Assembly (NCBI GenBank): GCA_021768985.1 | Contig: JAETTR010000083.1 | Coordinates: 1-5,891, forward strand | From: Bacillota bacterium | Lineage (GTDB): Bacteria > Bacillota > Clostridia > Christensenellales > Borkfalkiaceae | Direction of reading: 5' to 3' | Length of the DNA stretch: 5,891 nucleotides | Part shown: in pieces, positions 1 to 5,364 of the stretch | How the letters are laid out: each line of letters starts with the position of its first letter | Position numbering within the stretch: position 1 is the first letter of the stretch | Program-made: the position numbers and the translations under genes | The notes under the pieces: model-generated | The model's input: only the letters and a program-made list of their open reading frames with translations | What the model was told of the DNA's origin: nothing | Database searches by the model: none

Positions 1-258
1 ATCGGCGCGAGAAGCGCCTACAAAATCACGGAAGCGCGGCGGCACGCCTCGCTCACCTTCGAACACCTGAAAAAGATGCGGGTCGTGTTAAAGCGCGCGC
101 GGCACTTTATCACCGCAAGCGGAAAATTTTACGGCGCTGAAAGCGAACGCGCCGTGCGCGGACTGCTCGCCGCGGGAGAGACGAACGCGGGCGCGACCCA
201 GCTCAGCCTGTTCTCGAATCCCGAAACCGCCCTTTCCGCGCTGACGGGGGAGCTATGA
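1..258 (+). CDS. Putative DNA modification/repair radical SAM protein, C-terminal 85 residues (5' end outside window)
   Basis: This is an open frame from base 1 to a TGA at 256-258; the start lies upstream of the window. Recalled family knowledge: the segment IGARSAYKI..ARR followed by LKKMRVVLKRARHFIT matches the tail of the TIGR03916-type radical SAM proteins, which are encoded next to a DUF4130 or uracil-DNA-glycosylase-like partner. The opening IG..SA.KI..AR looks like the second half of a helix-hairpin-helix (PGIG type), a non-specific DNA-binding fold. The radical SAM CX3CX2C cluster is not visible because it lies upstream. Residues 67-71 of the fragment are QLSLF, the classical form of the bacterial sliding-clamp-binding motif, in a probably flexible tail. 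The stop overlaps the next start (ATGA, 255-258), so the two genes are translationally coupled. The ATG at 76 is internal and is not the true start. The biochemical reaction of the family is unknown to me; a DNA repair or modification role is inferred from context. Confidence 0.85.
   Translation: MGARSAYKITEARRHASLTFEHLKKMRVVLKRARHFITASGKFYGAESERAVRGLLAAGETNAGATQLSLFSNPETALSALTGEL
199..213 (+). other. Predicted beta sliding clamp-binding motif QLSLF in the radical SAM tail
   Basis: Codons CAG CTC AGC CTG TTC encode QLSLF, 14 residues before the C-terminus. The established consensus for beta-clamp (DnaN) ligands is QL(S/D)LF, found in tails or loops of polymerases, MutS, MutL and other repair proteins. 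The match is exact and the neighbouring residues (TNAGAT before, SNPETA after) look unstructured, as is usual for such peptides. Binding itself is inferred. Confidence 0.5.
246..252 (+). promoter_or_regulatory. GGGGGAG ribosome binding site of the DUF4130 gene
   Basis: A purine-rich GGGGGAG lies inside the last codons of the radical SAM gene, only 2 bases before the ATG at 255. The spacing is shorter than ideal, so initiation probably relies on coupling through the ATGA stop/start overlap. It supports ATG 255 as the start, which also gives the family-like N-terminus IYFYDGS. Confidence 0.5.
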
Positions 259-995
259 TTTATTTTTACGACGGCTCGCGCGACGCCTTTCTGACCGCCT
301 TCGCCAAGGCGTTCCGCGACGAAGAAGCGGTCCTCGCCTCCACCCAACGCCAGCTTACGCTCGGACAAAGGACGGCGTTTATCGCCGCCGAACCCGCGCT
401 TGCCGCGCGGATTGCCGATCGGCTCGCATCCTTCGATCAGAAGTGTCTGCACGATCTCGACGTTCTACTCCGAAGCGGACAGCCCGAGCGCGATATGATT
501 GCCTTCCGCTATATGAAGCTGATCGCGACGGAAAAGCGACCCGTGCGCGACAGGCTCGCGGAGGACGCGGTGCTCGCCGCCGACGAATGCATCCGTCGGG
601 TCAACGTGGAAATTCACCGCCTGCACGGATTTTTACGGTTTACCGAGAGCGCGAGCGGCGCGCTGTACGCCCCGTGCGCGCCCGACAACGATATCTGCGA
701 GTTGCTCGCGCCCCATTTCCGCGCACGGCTTGCCCGCTTCCCCTTCGTGATCCACGACGTGAAACGGAAAAAAGCCGTGGTATACGACTGCGTGAACACC
801 TTTCTCGCGCCGTTGGAGCGCGCCGAAGTCGTGCTGTCCGCCGACGAAACGGGCTGGCAAAAACTCTGGAAAACGTACTTTTCAAGCGTGAATATCCCCT
901 CCCGCGAACGGCTGAAACAACAGCGCGGATATCTGCCCGTGCGGTACCGGAAATTCATGTCGGAATTCGAAACGGACCGAAACGATCCGCTCTGA
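255..995 (+). CDS. TIGR03915/DUF4130 family putative DNA metabolism protein (radical SAM-linked)
   Basis: A complete 246-residue protein, close to the usual size of about 250 for the stand-alone form. Hallmarks in order: the N-terminal IYFYDGSRDAFLTA (2-15); VNVEIHRLHGFLRF (116-129); CAPDNDICELLAPHF (141-155); FVIHDVKRKKAVVYD (164-178); and a C-terminal LWKTYF (204-209) followed by IPSRERLKQQ and LPVRYRKFMSE (227-237). These match my memory of the DUF4130 family, which is fused to a uracil-DNA-glycosylase-like domain in some Gram-negative bacteria and stands alone beside the radical SAM protein in Bacillota. No UDG domain is present here. There is no signal peptide or membrane segment, so it is cytoplasmic. 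It overlaps the upstream gene by 4 bases, which implies co-translation and probably a complex or a shared pathway. The function is unproven; a role in repair or modification of DNA bases is inferred from family naming and partner. Confidence 0.9.
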   Translation: MIYFYDGSRDAFLTAFAKAFRDEEAVLASTQRQLTLGQRTAFIAAEPALAARIADRLASFDQKCLHDLDVLLRSGQPERDMIAFRYMKLIATEKRPVRDRLAEDAVLAADECIRRVNVEIHRLHGFLRFTESASGALYAPCAPDNDICELLAPHFRARLARFPFVIHDVKRKKAVVYDCVNTFLAPLERAEVVLSADETGWQKLWKTYFSSVNIPSRERLKQQRGYLPVRYRKFMSEFETDRNDPL

Positions 996-1010
996 AATTT
1001 CCGCAGCGGA

Positions 1011-1049
1011 AAAGACCGGACTCCCTTTGTAAAAAGGAGTCCGGTCTTT
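1011..1049. terminator. Bidirectional intrinsic terminator between convergent genes
   Basis: A perfect 14-bp stem, AAAGACCGGACTCC (1011-1024) with its complement at 1036-1049, encloses an 11-base loop that can add three A-T pairs. It sits alone in the 69-base gap between the stops of the DUF4130 gene (995) and the GH36 gene (1065). On the + strand the stem ends in TCTTT and a second T-run (TTTTT) follows at 1053-1057. On the - strand it ends in TCTTTT. Each U-tract is modest, but the stem is long and GC-rich and the position between convergent genes fits a shared terminator. Confidence 0.85.
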
Positions 1050-1064
1050 GCGTTTTTCATGAAG

Positions 1065-3233
1065 TTATTTTACTTCGGTGAGATGCCAGGTCCAACCGCC
1101 GAAATCGCTTAAACGCGGGAACGGAACGCCCACCGTGCGCAACGCTTTTCCGCTTGCGGTAAAACCGAGCTCCTCGATCCGATAAGTCTTGCGGTCGTCG
1201 AGCCCGTTCAGGCGCAAGATCCGCATATAGTCGTTCGGATCGCCGTGAAAGCGTTCCCCGACCAGATAGGCGGTCGTTTTGTCCTTGGAAACGAGCATTT
1301 CGCAGAAATAATTTTCGGTGAACGGACTGCTCAGACGGTACAGATCGCCCCTCAGGACGAGCTCGGAAATCCGTTTGTAAGCTTCGATCTGCGCCTTCGT
1401 CTCTTCCTTTTCTTCCTCGGTGAGTTTGGAAGGATCGAGCTCGTAGCCCGTCGCGCCGAGTGAAGCGATCGCCCCGCGGGTCGCGAAGGGAGTCGTGCGC
1501 CGCGTCTGGTGGTTGGGGCACGCGGACACGTGACAGCTCATTGCCGAAACGGGATAGCAGACGGAAGTGCCCCACTGAATTTTCGTGCGCTCGTACGCGT
1601 CGGTGTCGTCGCTCGTCCAGAACTGCGCGAAGTAATAGAGCATGCCCGCGTCGAACCGCGCGCCGCCGCCCGCACAGCCTTCGAAGAACACCTTCGGGAA
1701 CGCCGCGGTCAGCCGTTCGGCAAGATCGTACACGCCCAGAATATAGCGGTGCGCGATTTCGCCCATGCGGACGGCGGGCAACGCAGCGGAAAAGAACTCC
1801 GTCATGGTGCGGTTCATATCCCACTTCACGTACGAAATCTCGTGCGAAGAAAGCACCTTGCTCACCGCGCCGAATACGGAATCGACCACCTCTTTGCGCG
1901 AGAAGTCGAGAATCAGCTGATTGCGCATACGCACGGGCACGGTGCCCGCCTTGTGCATCGCCCAATCGGGGTGCGCGCGGTACAGATCGCTGTCCTCACT
2001 CACCATTTCGGGCTCGAACCACAAGCCGAATTTCAGCCCCTTTTCCTTGCAACGGGCAATGACGGCGTTCAGCCCGCCCTTCAGTTTCTTTTCGTTGACC
2101 ACCCAATCGCCGAGCCCGCTCGTGTCGGAATCGCGCTTGCCGAACCAACCGTCGTCGAGCACGAAGGTGTCCACGCCGAGTTCGGACGCGGCGTCGATGA
2201 TCTCGCAGAGCTTTTCGTAGCCGAAATCGAAGTAGGTCGCTTCCCAATTGTTGATGACGATCGGACGGCGGGCGAACACGCGGTCGGGATTGATGACCCG
2301 CTCGCGCAGGAAATCGGCGTACGCGCGCGACATGCCGCCCAAACCCTCGGACGAATAGCAGAGCGCCGCCTGCGGAGCGACGAACGTTTCGCCGCCTTCG
2401 AGATACCATTCGAAGCCGGTGTCGTTCACGCCGCCCTGCAACCGCACGGTACCGTTCGCGGGATTCTTTTCGGCGGTGAGCGCGAACGAACCGCTGTAAA
2501 CGAGCTGTACGCCGTAGCACTCGCCCGCGTCCTCCGTGCAGTTTTCCGAAAGCAAGCCCATGAAAGGATTCATGCAGTGCGATGACGAGCCGCGAAGCGA
2601 CTGCACGCGCACCGTGCCGTAGCCGAGCGGCGTTACCTGCGGAGAACGCTCCTTCGCCCAATTCCCGTACAGGCGCAACACGCCGTAATCCCGCTCGGGC
2701 AACGTTACGGCGAAGGAGAACGCTTTTTTCAGAGAAACGGGGTCTTTGCCCGTATTTTTGTATTCCGCGTTGCGCACGATCACGCCGAGCTCATCCCATA
2801 CGGTATAGTTCAGCGTAACTTCGACGTCCGAAAATTCGTCCTTTAGCGTAACGGAGAGCGTATCGCCCCCGCTCCGCGCGTGCGGCAATCCCTTTACTTC
2901 GGGAACGCCTTTGAAAATTTTATGCGACAGATAGCGGAACGAACTCATTTGCGCGCCGTCCTTGCGGACGACCAGAGCGGTCGGTTCGCGGTAATCCCCG
3001 CGCCCGAACGAGCCGAACTCGTTGGATAATCCGTCGGTATACGTTTCGCGGTTGAGTTCGTTCAATGCGGGAATGCAGGGATCGGCGACGGATTTCTGCA
3101 TGAAATCCAGATCGGTTGCCGAGAGCTTTTCGCCGTAATAGACCGTCTGCAAATCGCCGAGCGCGTTGACGCGAATCGCGTAAGTAAAATTGTTCCCGTT
3201 CAGCAGGAACGCTTTGTTTTGTTCGATAATCAT
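1065..3233 (-). CDS. GH36 alpha-galactosidase, cytoplasmic
   Basis: This enzyme hydrolyses terminal alpha-1,6-galactosyl residues from raffinose-type sugars, melibiose or galactomannan oligosaccharides by a retaining mechanism. At 722 residues it has the usual length of the tetrameric GH36 type. An N-terminal beta-sandwich covers about 1-310, the TIM barrel about 325-620, and a small C-terminal beta domain the rest. Visible motifs are NNWEATYFDF (328-337), DDGWFG (360-365), LWFEPEMVSEDSDLY (404-418), KWDMNR (470-475, nucleophile D472), EGCAGGGARFD (518-528) and SDDTD (541-545, acid/base D542). The 70-residue nucleophile-to-acid spacing equals that recalled for Geobacillus AgaA (D478/D548). 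There is no signal peptide, so the substrate must be imported. The start ATG at 3231-3233 has AAAGGAG 6 bases upstream. The gene lies downstream of the GH3 gene with its own strong promoter. All catalytic motifs are intact. The exact substrate cannot be read from the sequence. Confidence 0.96.
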   Translation of the reverse strand: MIIEQNKAFLLNGNNFTYAIRVNALGDLQTVYYGEKLSATDLDFMQKSVADPCIPALNELNRETYTDGLSNEFGSFGRGDYREPTALVVRKDGAQMSSFRYLSHKIFKGVPEVKGLPHARSGGDTLSVTLKDEFSDVEVTLNYTVWDELGVIVRNAEYKNTGKDPVSLKKAFSFAVTLPERDYGVLRLYGNWAKERSPQVTPLGYGTVRVQSLRGSSSHCMNPFMGLLSENCTEDAGECYGVQLVYSGSFALTAEKNPANGTVRLQGGVNDTGFEWYLEGGETFVAPQAALCYSSEGLGGMSRAYADFLRERVINPDRVFARRPIVINNWEATYFDFGYEKLCEIIDAASELGVDTFVLDDGWFGKRDSDTSGLGDWVVNEKKLKGGLNAVIARCKEKGLKFGLWFEPEMVSEDSDLYRAHPDWAMHKAGTVPVRMRNQLILDFSRKEVVDSVFGAVSKVLSSHEISYVKWDMNRTMTEFFSAALPAVRMGEIAHRYILGVYDLAERLTAAFPKVFFEGCAGGGARFDAGMLYYFAQFWTSDDTDAYERTKIQWGTSVCYPVSAMSCHVSACPNHQTRRTTPFATRGAIASLGATGYELDPSKLTEEEKEETKAQIEAYKRISELVLRGDLYRLSSPFTENYFCEMLVSKDKTTAYLVGERFHGDPNDYMRILRLNGLDDRKTYRIEELGFTASGKALRTVGVPFPRLSDFGGWTWHLTEVK

Positions 3234-3239
3234 AGTCTG

Positions 3240-3246
3240 CTCCTTT
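3240..3246 (-). promoter_or_regulatory. AAAGGAG ribosome binding site of the GH36 gene
   Basis: Read on the - strand, AAAGGAG lies 6 bases before the ATG ending at 3231. This is near-ideal complementarity and spacing, and it fixes the start of the alpha-galactosidase. The predicted 5' leader from the promoter to the start is only about 20 bases, leaving no room for a riboswitch or attenuator. Confidence 0.85.
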
Positions 3247-3259
3247 CAAGTCCGTAAGG

Positions 3260-3288
3260 ATTATAAACGGAACGCCCGCGTTTGTCAA
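3260..3288 (-). promoter_or_regulatory. Perfect sigma-70/sigma-A promoter for the GH36 gene
   Basis: On the - strand the -35 hexamer TTGACA (3283-3288) and the -10 hexamer TATAAT (3260-3265) are both exact consensus matches, separated by exactly 17 bases. Transcription would start around 3253, about 20 bases upstream of the GH36 start codon. There is no extended -10 TG. It lies wholly in the gap after the GH3 stop, so the alpha-galactosidase can be expressed independently of the upstream genes. Such a strong core promoter in front of a catabolic gene usually implies repression, and an inverted repeat fills part of its spacer. Confidence 0.88.
3271..3282. repeat. 12-bp palindromic operator candidate inside the GH36 promoter spacer
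   Basis: AACGC-CC-GCGTT on the + strand (AACGC-GG-GCGTT on the - strand) has 5-bp perfect half-sites around a 2-base centre. It abuts the -35 hexamer and lies entirely between -35 and -10, a position where a bound repressor would block RNA polymerase. Its even-centred, AA..TT-bounded shape resembles LacI/GalR-family operators, but it lacks their usual central CG step. The regulator is not in the window. The function is inferred. Confidence 0.45.
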
Positions 3289-3301
3289 GGAAATCCTTCC
3301 G

Positions 3302-3363
3302 TTCGGACGGTAAAGTTTTCCATGATTGCCGAATTTTACAAAACGGTTAGTTTTCCGTCCGAA
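3302..3363. repeat. 9-bp inverted repeat spanning the GH3 stop codon and the region upstream of the GH36 promoter
   Basis: TTCGGACGG (3302-3310) is exactly complementary to CCGTCCGAA (3355-3363). After one mismatch, three more A-T pairs extend the stem inward. The centres are about 53 bases apart, close to five helical turns. In GH3 mRNA it could form a stem closing over the stop codon, with no T-tract after it, so it is not a classic terminator. It could instead be a pair of protein sites upstream of the GH36 promoter, or chance. Confidence 0.3.
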
Positions 3364-5339
3364 ATTTCGAGCTTCGCGGCGAGTCGGATATCCGCCGCCG
3401 ACGCGCCTACGAGAATCTCATAAACGCCGTCGGCCGCCTTCCAACGATCCTCGGAAACAGACCAATGCGCGAACGCGTTGAAATCCAGCCGAACGCGCAC
3501 ACGGACCTTTTTGCCCGACTTCACCGCGTCCTTCGAAAACCCTTTCAGCTCCTTGACGGGTCGGTACACGAGCGGATTGCACTCCCGCACGTAGACCTGC
3601 GAAACCTCTTTGCCGTCCCGCAAAGACAGGTTTTCCACGGTGTAAGAAATTTCCGCTCCGCCGTCCTTCGGCTGAATTTCGAGCGCGGAATAGGCGAATT
3701 CGGAATAGCTCAACCCGAACCCGAACGGGAAACGCACGCCCGCGGGATTGCGGTCGAAATAGCGGTACCCCACGTTCAACCCTTCCTCGTAGCAAACGAC
3801 GTTCATGTTCCCGTACGTATGCGCCGAAGGATAATCTTCAAACGAGTTCGCGAACGTTTCCGATAGCTTCCCGCTCGGATTGACCGCGCCGCAAAGCACG
3901 TCGGCAACCGCCTCGCCGCCGTATTCTCCGCAGAAGCCCGCAAACACGACCCCCTTTACCCGATCGATCCAGCCGCTCATATCGATGGCGGACCCTGCGA
4001 ACAGCACGACCACAACGTTCGGATTGATCGCCGCGAGCTCGCAGATCGCGCGCTCCTGCACGGCGGGCAGCTTCATGGTGAGGCGGTCGGCGCTTTCGTA
4101 CTCGAACTGCGCGCCCGTTCCCGCGCACACGACGCACACGTCGGCGCGCGCCGCCTGATCCCCGCTGATTTCCGGATTGCACCCGTACGCGCCGTGCCCG
4201 ACGACGGTGCCCCAATAAAAGGCGACCTCGTAGCTCGTTTCCGTGCCCAACCGCTCCGAAAGCAGATCGGGAATCGAAAATCCCTTTCCGAGCCATTCCA
4301 CCATGGAACTGCCGCCGCCCGCGACCATGCCCGCATCGGGCTTGCCGTAACAACCGCAGACGCACGCCTTCGTTCCCCGCTTCAAGGGCAGAATCCCATC
4401 GTTTTTCAACAGCACGATGCTCTCTTCCGCCGTCTTTTTCGCAACTTCGATCCGCTCCTCCGTCGTAAGGCGAACCGTCCGGTCGCGCCGCATTTCCTCG
4501 CAACGGTAACCCAATTCCAAAACTCTTGCGGCGCAGGCGTCCAGCTCCTCATCGGAGAGCTTTCCCGCCTTATAATCGGCGACCAGCTTTTCGTAATTTT
4601 TTCCGTTGAAGGGAAATTCGATATCAAGTCCCGCTTTGCACGCCGCGGTACGGTCGCGCACCGCATCCCAATCGGAGTAGATCGCGCCGTCGAACCCGAA
4701 CTCGTCGCGCAGGACGTCGTACCCCTTTTGGTACTCCGAACCGTACGTGCCGTTGATGCGGTTATAACTGCTCATCACGGCGACGGGCTTTGCCGCGCAA
4801 GCGATTTCAAACGGCTTATAATAGATTTCCCGCAACGTACGCTCGTCCACCTCGCTCGACAGATGAAAACGGTTGTATTCGAGATTGTTGCAGCAAAAAT
4901 GTTTCAGGCACGCGCCGACGTTCCGGCTTTGCAAGCCGTCTATGTATTCGTACGCGAGCGTGCCCGCAAGATAAGGGTCCTCCGAAAAATATTCGAAGTT
5001 CCGCCCGTTCAGGGGATTCCGCTTGATATTCACCCCCGGCGCGAGCAGAATATCCACGCCGCGCTCTTTGCAGTCGTCCGCCAACGCCTCGCCCGTCCGG
5101 CGGGCGCATTCCCGACTCCACGTGTTCGCAAGCGACTGAACGGAGGGATAGGACACCGCGGGAAGGGTTGTTTTCTTCCCGTTCTCCTCGCGCTCGGCGC
5201 GCAATCCGACGGGTCCGTCCGAAACGCAGGCGCGCGGGATTTTACCCCCGAAGTCCACCGTGTACCAGAACCCGTCCGCACAAATCAGGCGCAGCTTTTC
5301 CTCCGCCGTCAAATCTTTTACCGTAATTTTTTTCGTCAT
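3336..5339 (-). CDS. GH3 beta-glycosidase (beta-glucosidase-like) with C-terminal Fn3-like domain
   Basis: A retaining exo-acting beta-glycosidase, most likely a beta-glucosidase, though beta-xylosidase or another exo-activity is possible within GH3. It is complete at 667 residues. Domain order: GH3 N-terminal barrel (about 8-285), GH3 C-terminal alpha/beta sandwich (about 305-545), and fibronectin III-like domain (about 575-655). Visible motifs are SDGPVGLR (40-47), NIKRNPLNGRNFEYFSEDP (104-122), KHF with NNLEYNR (146-157), MSSYNRINGTYGSE (189-202), GFDGAIYSDW (215-224) with nucleophile D223, EYESADR (413-419) with probable acid/base E415, and RFPFGFGLSYSEF (536-548). It has 22 cysteines, including CVCGC at 326-330, and no signal peptide, which fits the reducing cytoplasm of an anaerobe. 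It starts 25 bases after the upstream gene and is probably co-transcribed with it. About 100 bases separate it from the GH36 gene. ATG 5337-5339 is supported by a GAGG site. Confidence 0.95.
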   Translation of the reverse strand: MTKKITVKDLTAEEKLRLICADGFWYTVDFGGKIPRACVSDGPVGLRAEREENGKKTTLPAVSYPSVQSLANTWSRECARRTGEALADDCKERGVDILLAPGVNIKRNPLNGRNFEYFSEDPYLAGTLAYEYIDGLQSRNVGACLKHFCCNNLEYNRFHLSSEVDERTLREIYYKPFEIACAAKPVAVMSSYNRINGTYGSEYQKGYDVLRDEFGFDGAIYSDWDAVRDRTAACKAGLDIEFPFNGKNYEKLVADYKAGKLSDEELDACAARVLELGYRCEEMRRDRTVRLTTEERIEVAKKTAEESIVLLKNDGILPLKRGTKACVCGCYGKPDAGMVAGGGSSMVEWLGKGFSIPDLLSERLGTETSYEVAFYWGTVVGHGAYGCNPEISGDQAARADVCVVCAGTGAQFEYESADRLTMKLPAVQERAICELAAINPNVVVVLFAGSAIDMSGWIDRVKGVVFAGFCGEYGGEAVADVLCGAVNPSGKLSETFANSFEDYPSAHTYGNMNVVCYEEGLNVGYRYFDRNPAGVRFPFGFGLSYSEFAYSALEIQPKDGGAEISYTVENLSLRDGKEVSQVYVRECNPLVYRPVKELKGFSKDAVKSGKKVRVRVRLDFNAFAHWSVSEDRWKAADGVYEILVGASAADIRLAAKLEISDGKLTVL

Positions 5340-5343
5340 AATT

Positions 5344-5347
5344 CCTC
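5344..5347 (-). promoter_or_regulatory. GAGG ribosome binding site of the GH3 gene
   Basis: On the - strand TTGAGGAATTATG places GAGG 4 bases before the ATG. A second GGAG at 5352-5355 lies about 12 bases away and is less well placed. The whole 25-base gap after the upstream stop is taken up by these sites. No promoter is seen, which supports co-transcription with the upstream gene. Confidence 0.65.
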
Positions 5348-5364
5348 AATTCTCCGATTCCATA

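Noticed and set aside
76..258. A separate 60-residue small protein starting at ATG 76
   Set aside because: The frame is open back to base 1 and the upstream residues continue the radical SAM family tail, so the ATG is an internal methionine.
1000..1010. Palindrome TCCGCAGCGGA next to the terminator
   Set aside because: A one-base centre cannot form a hairpin loop, and the segment is short enough to be chance; no regulatory role can be argued here.
443..1081. A 212-codon + frame overlapping the DUF4130 gene and the terminator
   Set aside because: It is extremely Arg-rich, runs through the terminator hairpin into the convergent gene and resembles no family; it is an out-of-frame shadow.
1509..2585. 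A 358-codon open frame on the + strand antisense to the GH36 gene
   Set aside because: The product is His/Ala/Arg-rich with no motif, and the opposite strand carries every GH36 catalytic motif in an uninterrupted frame.
3299..3310. Short hairpin CCGT-TCGG-ACGG after the GH3 gene as a terminator
   Set aside because: The stem is only 4 bp and is not followed by a T-tract in the - direction, so it is too weak to call.
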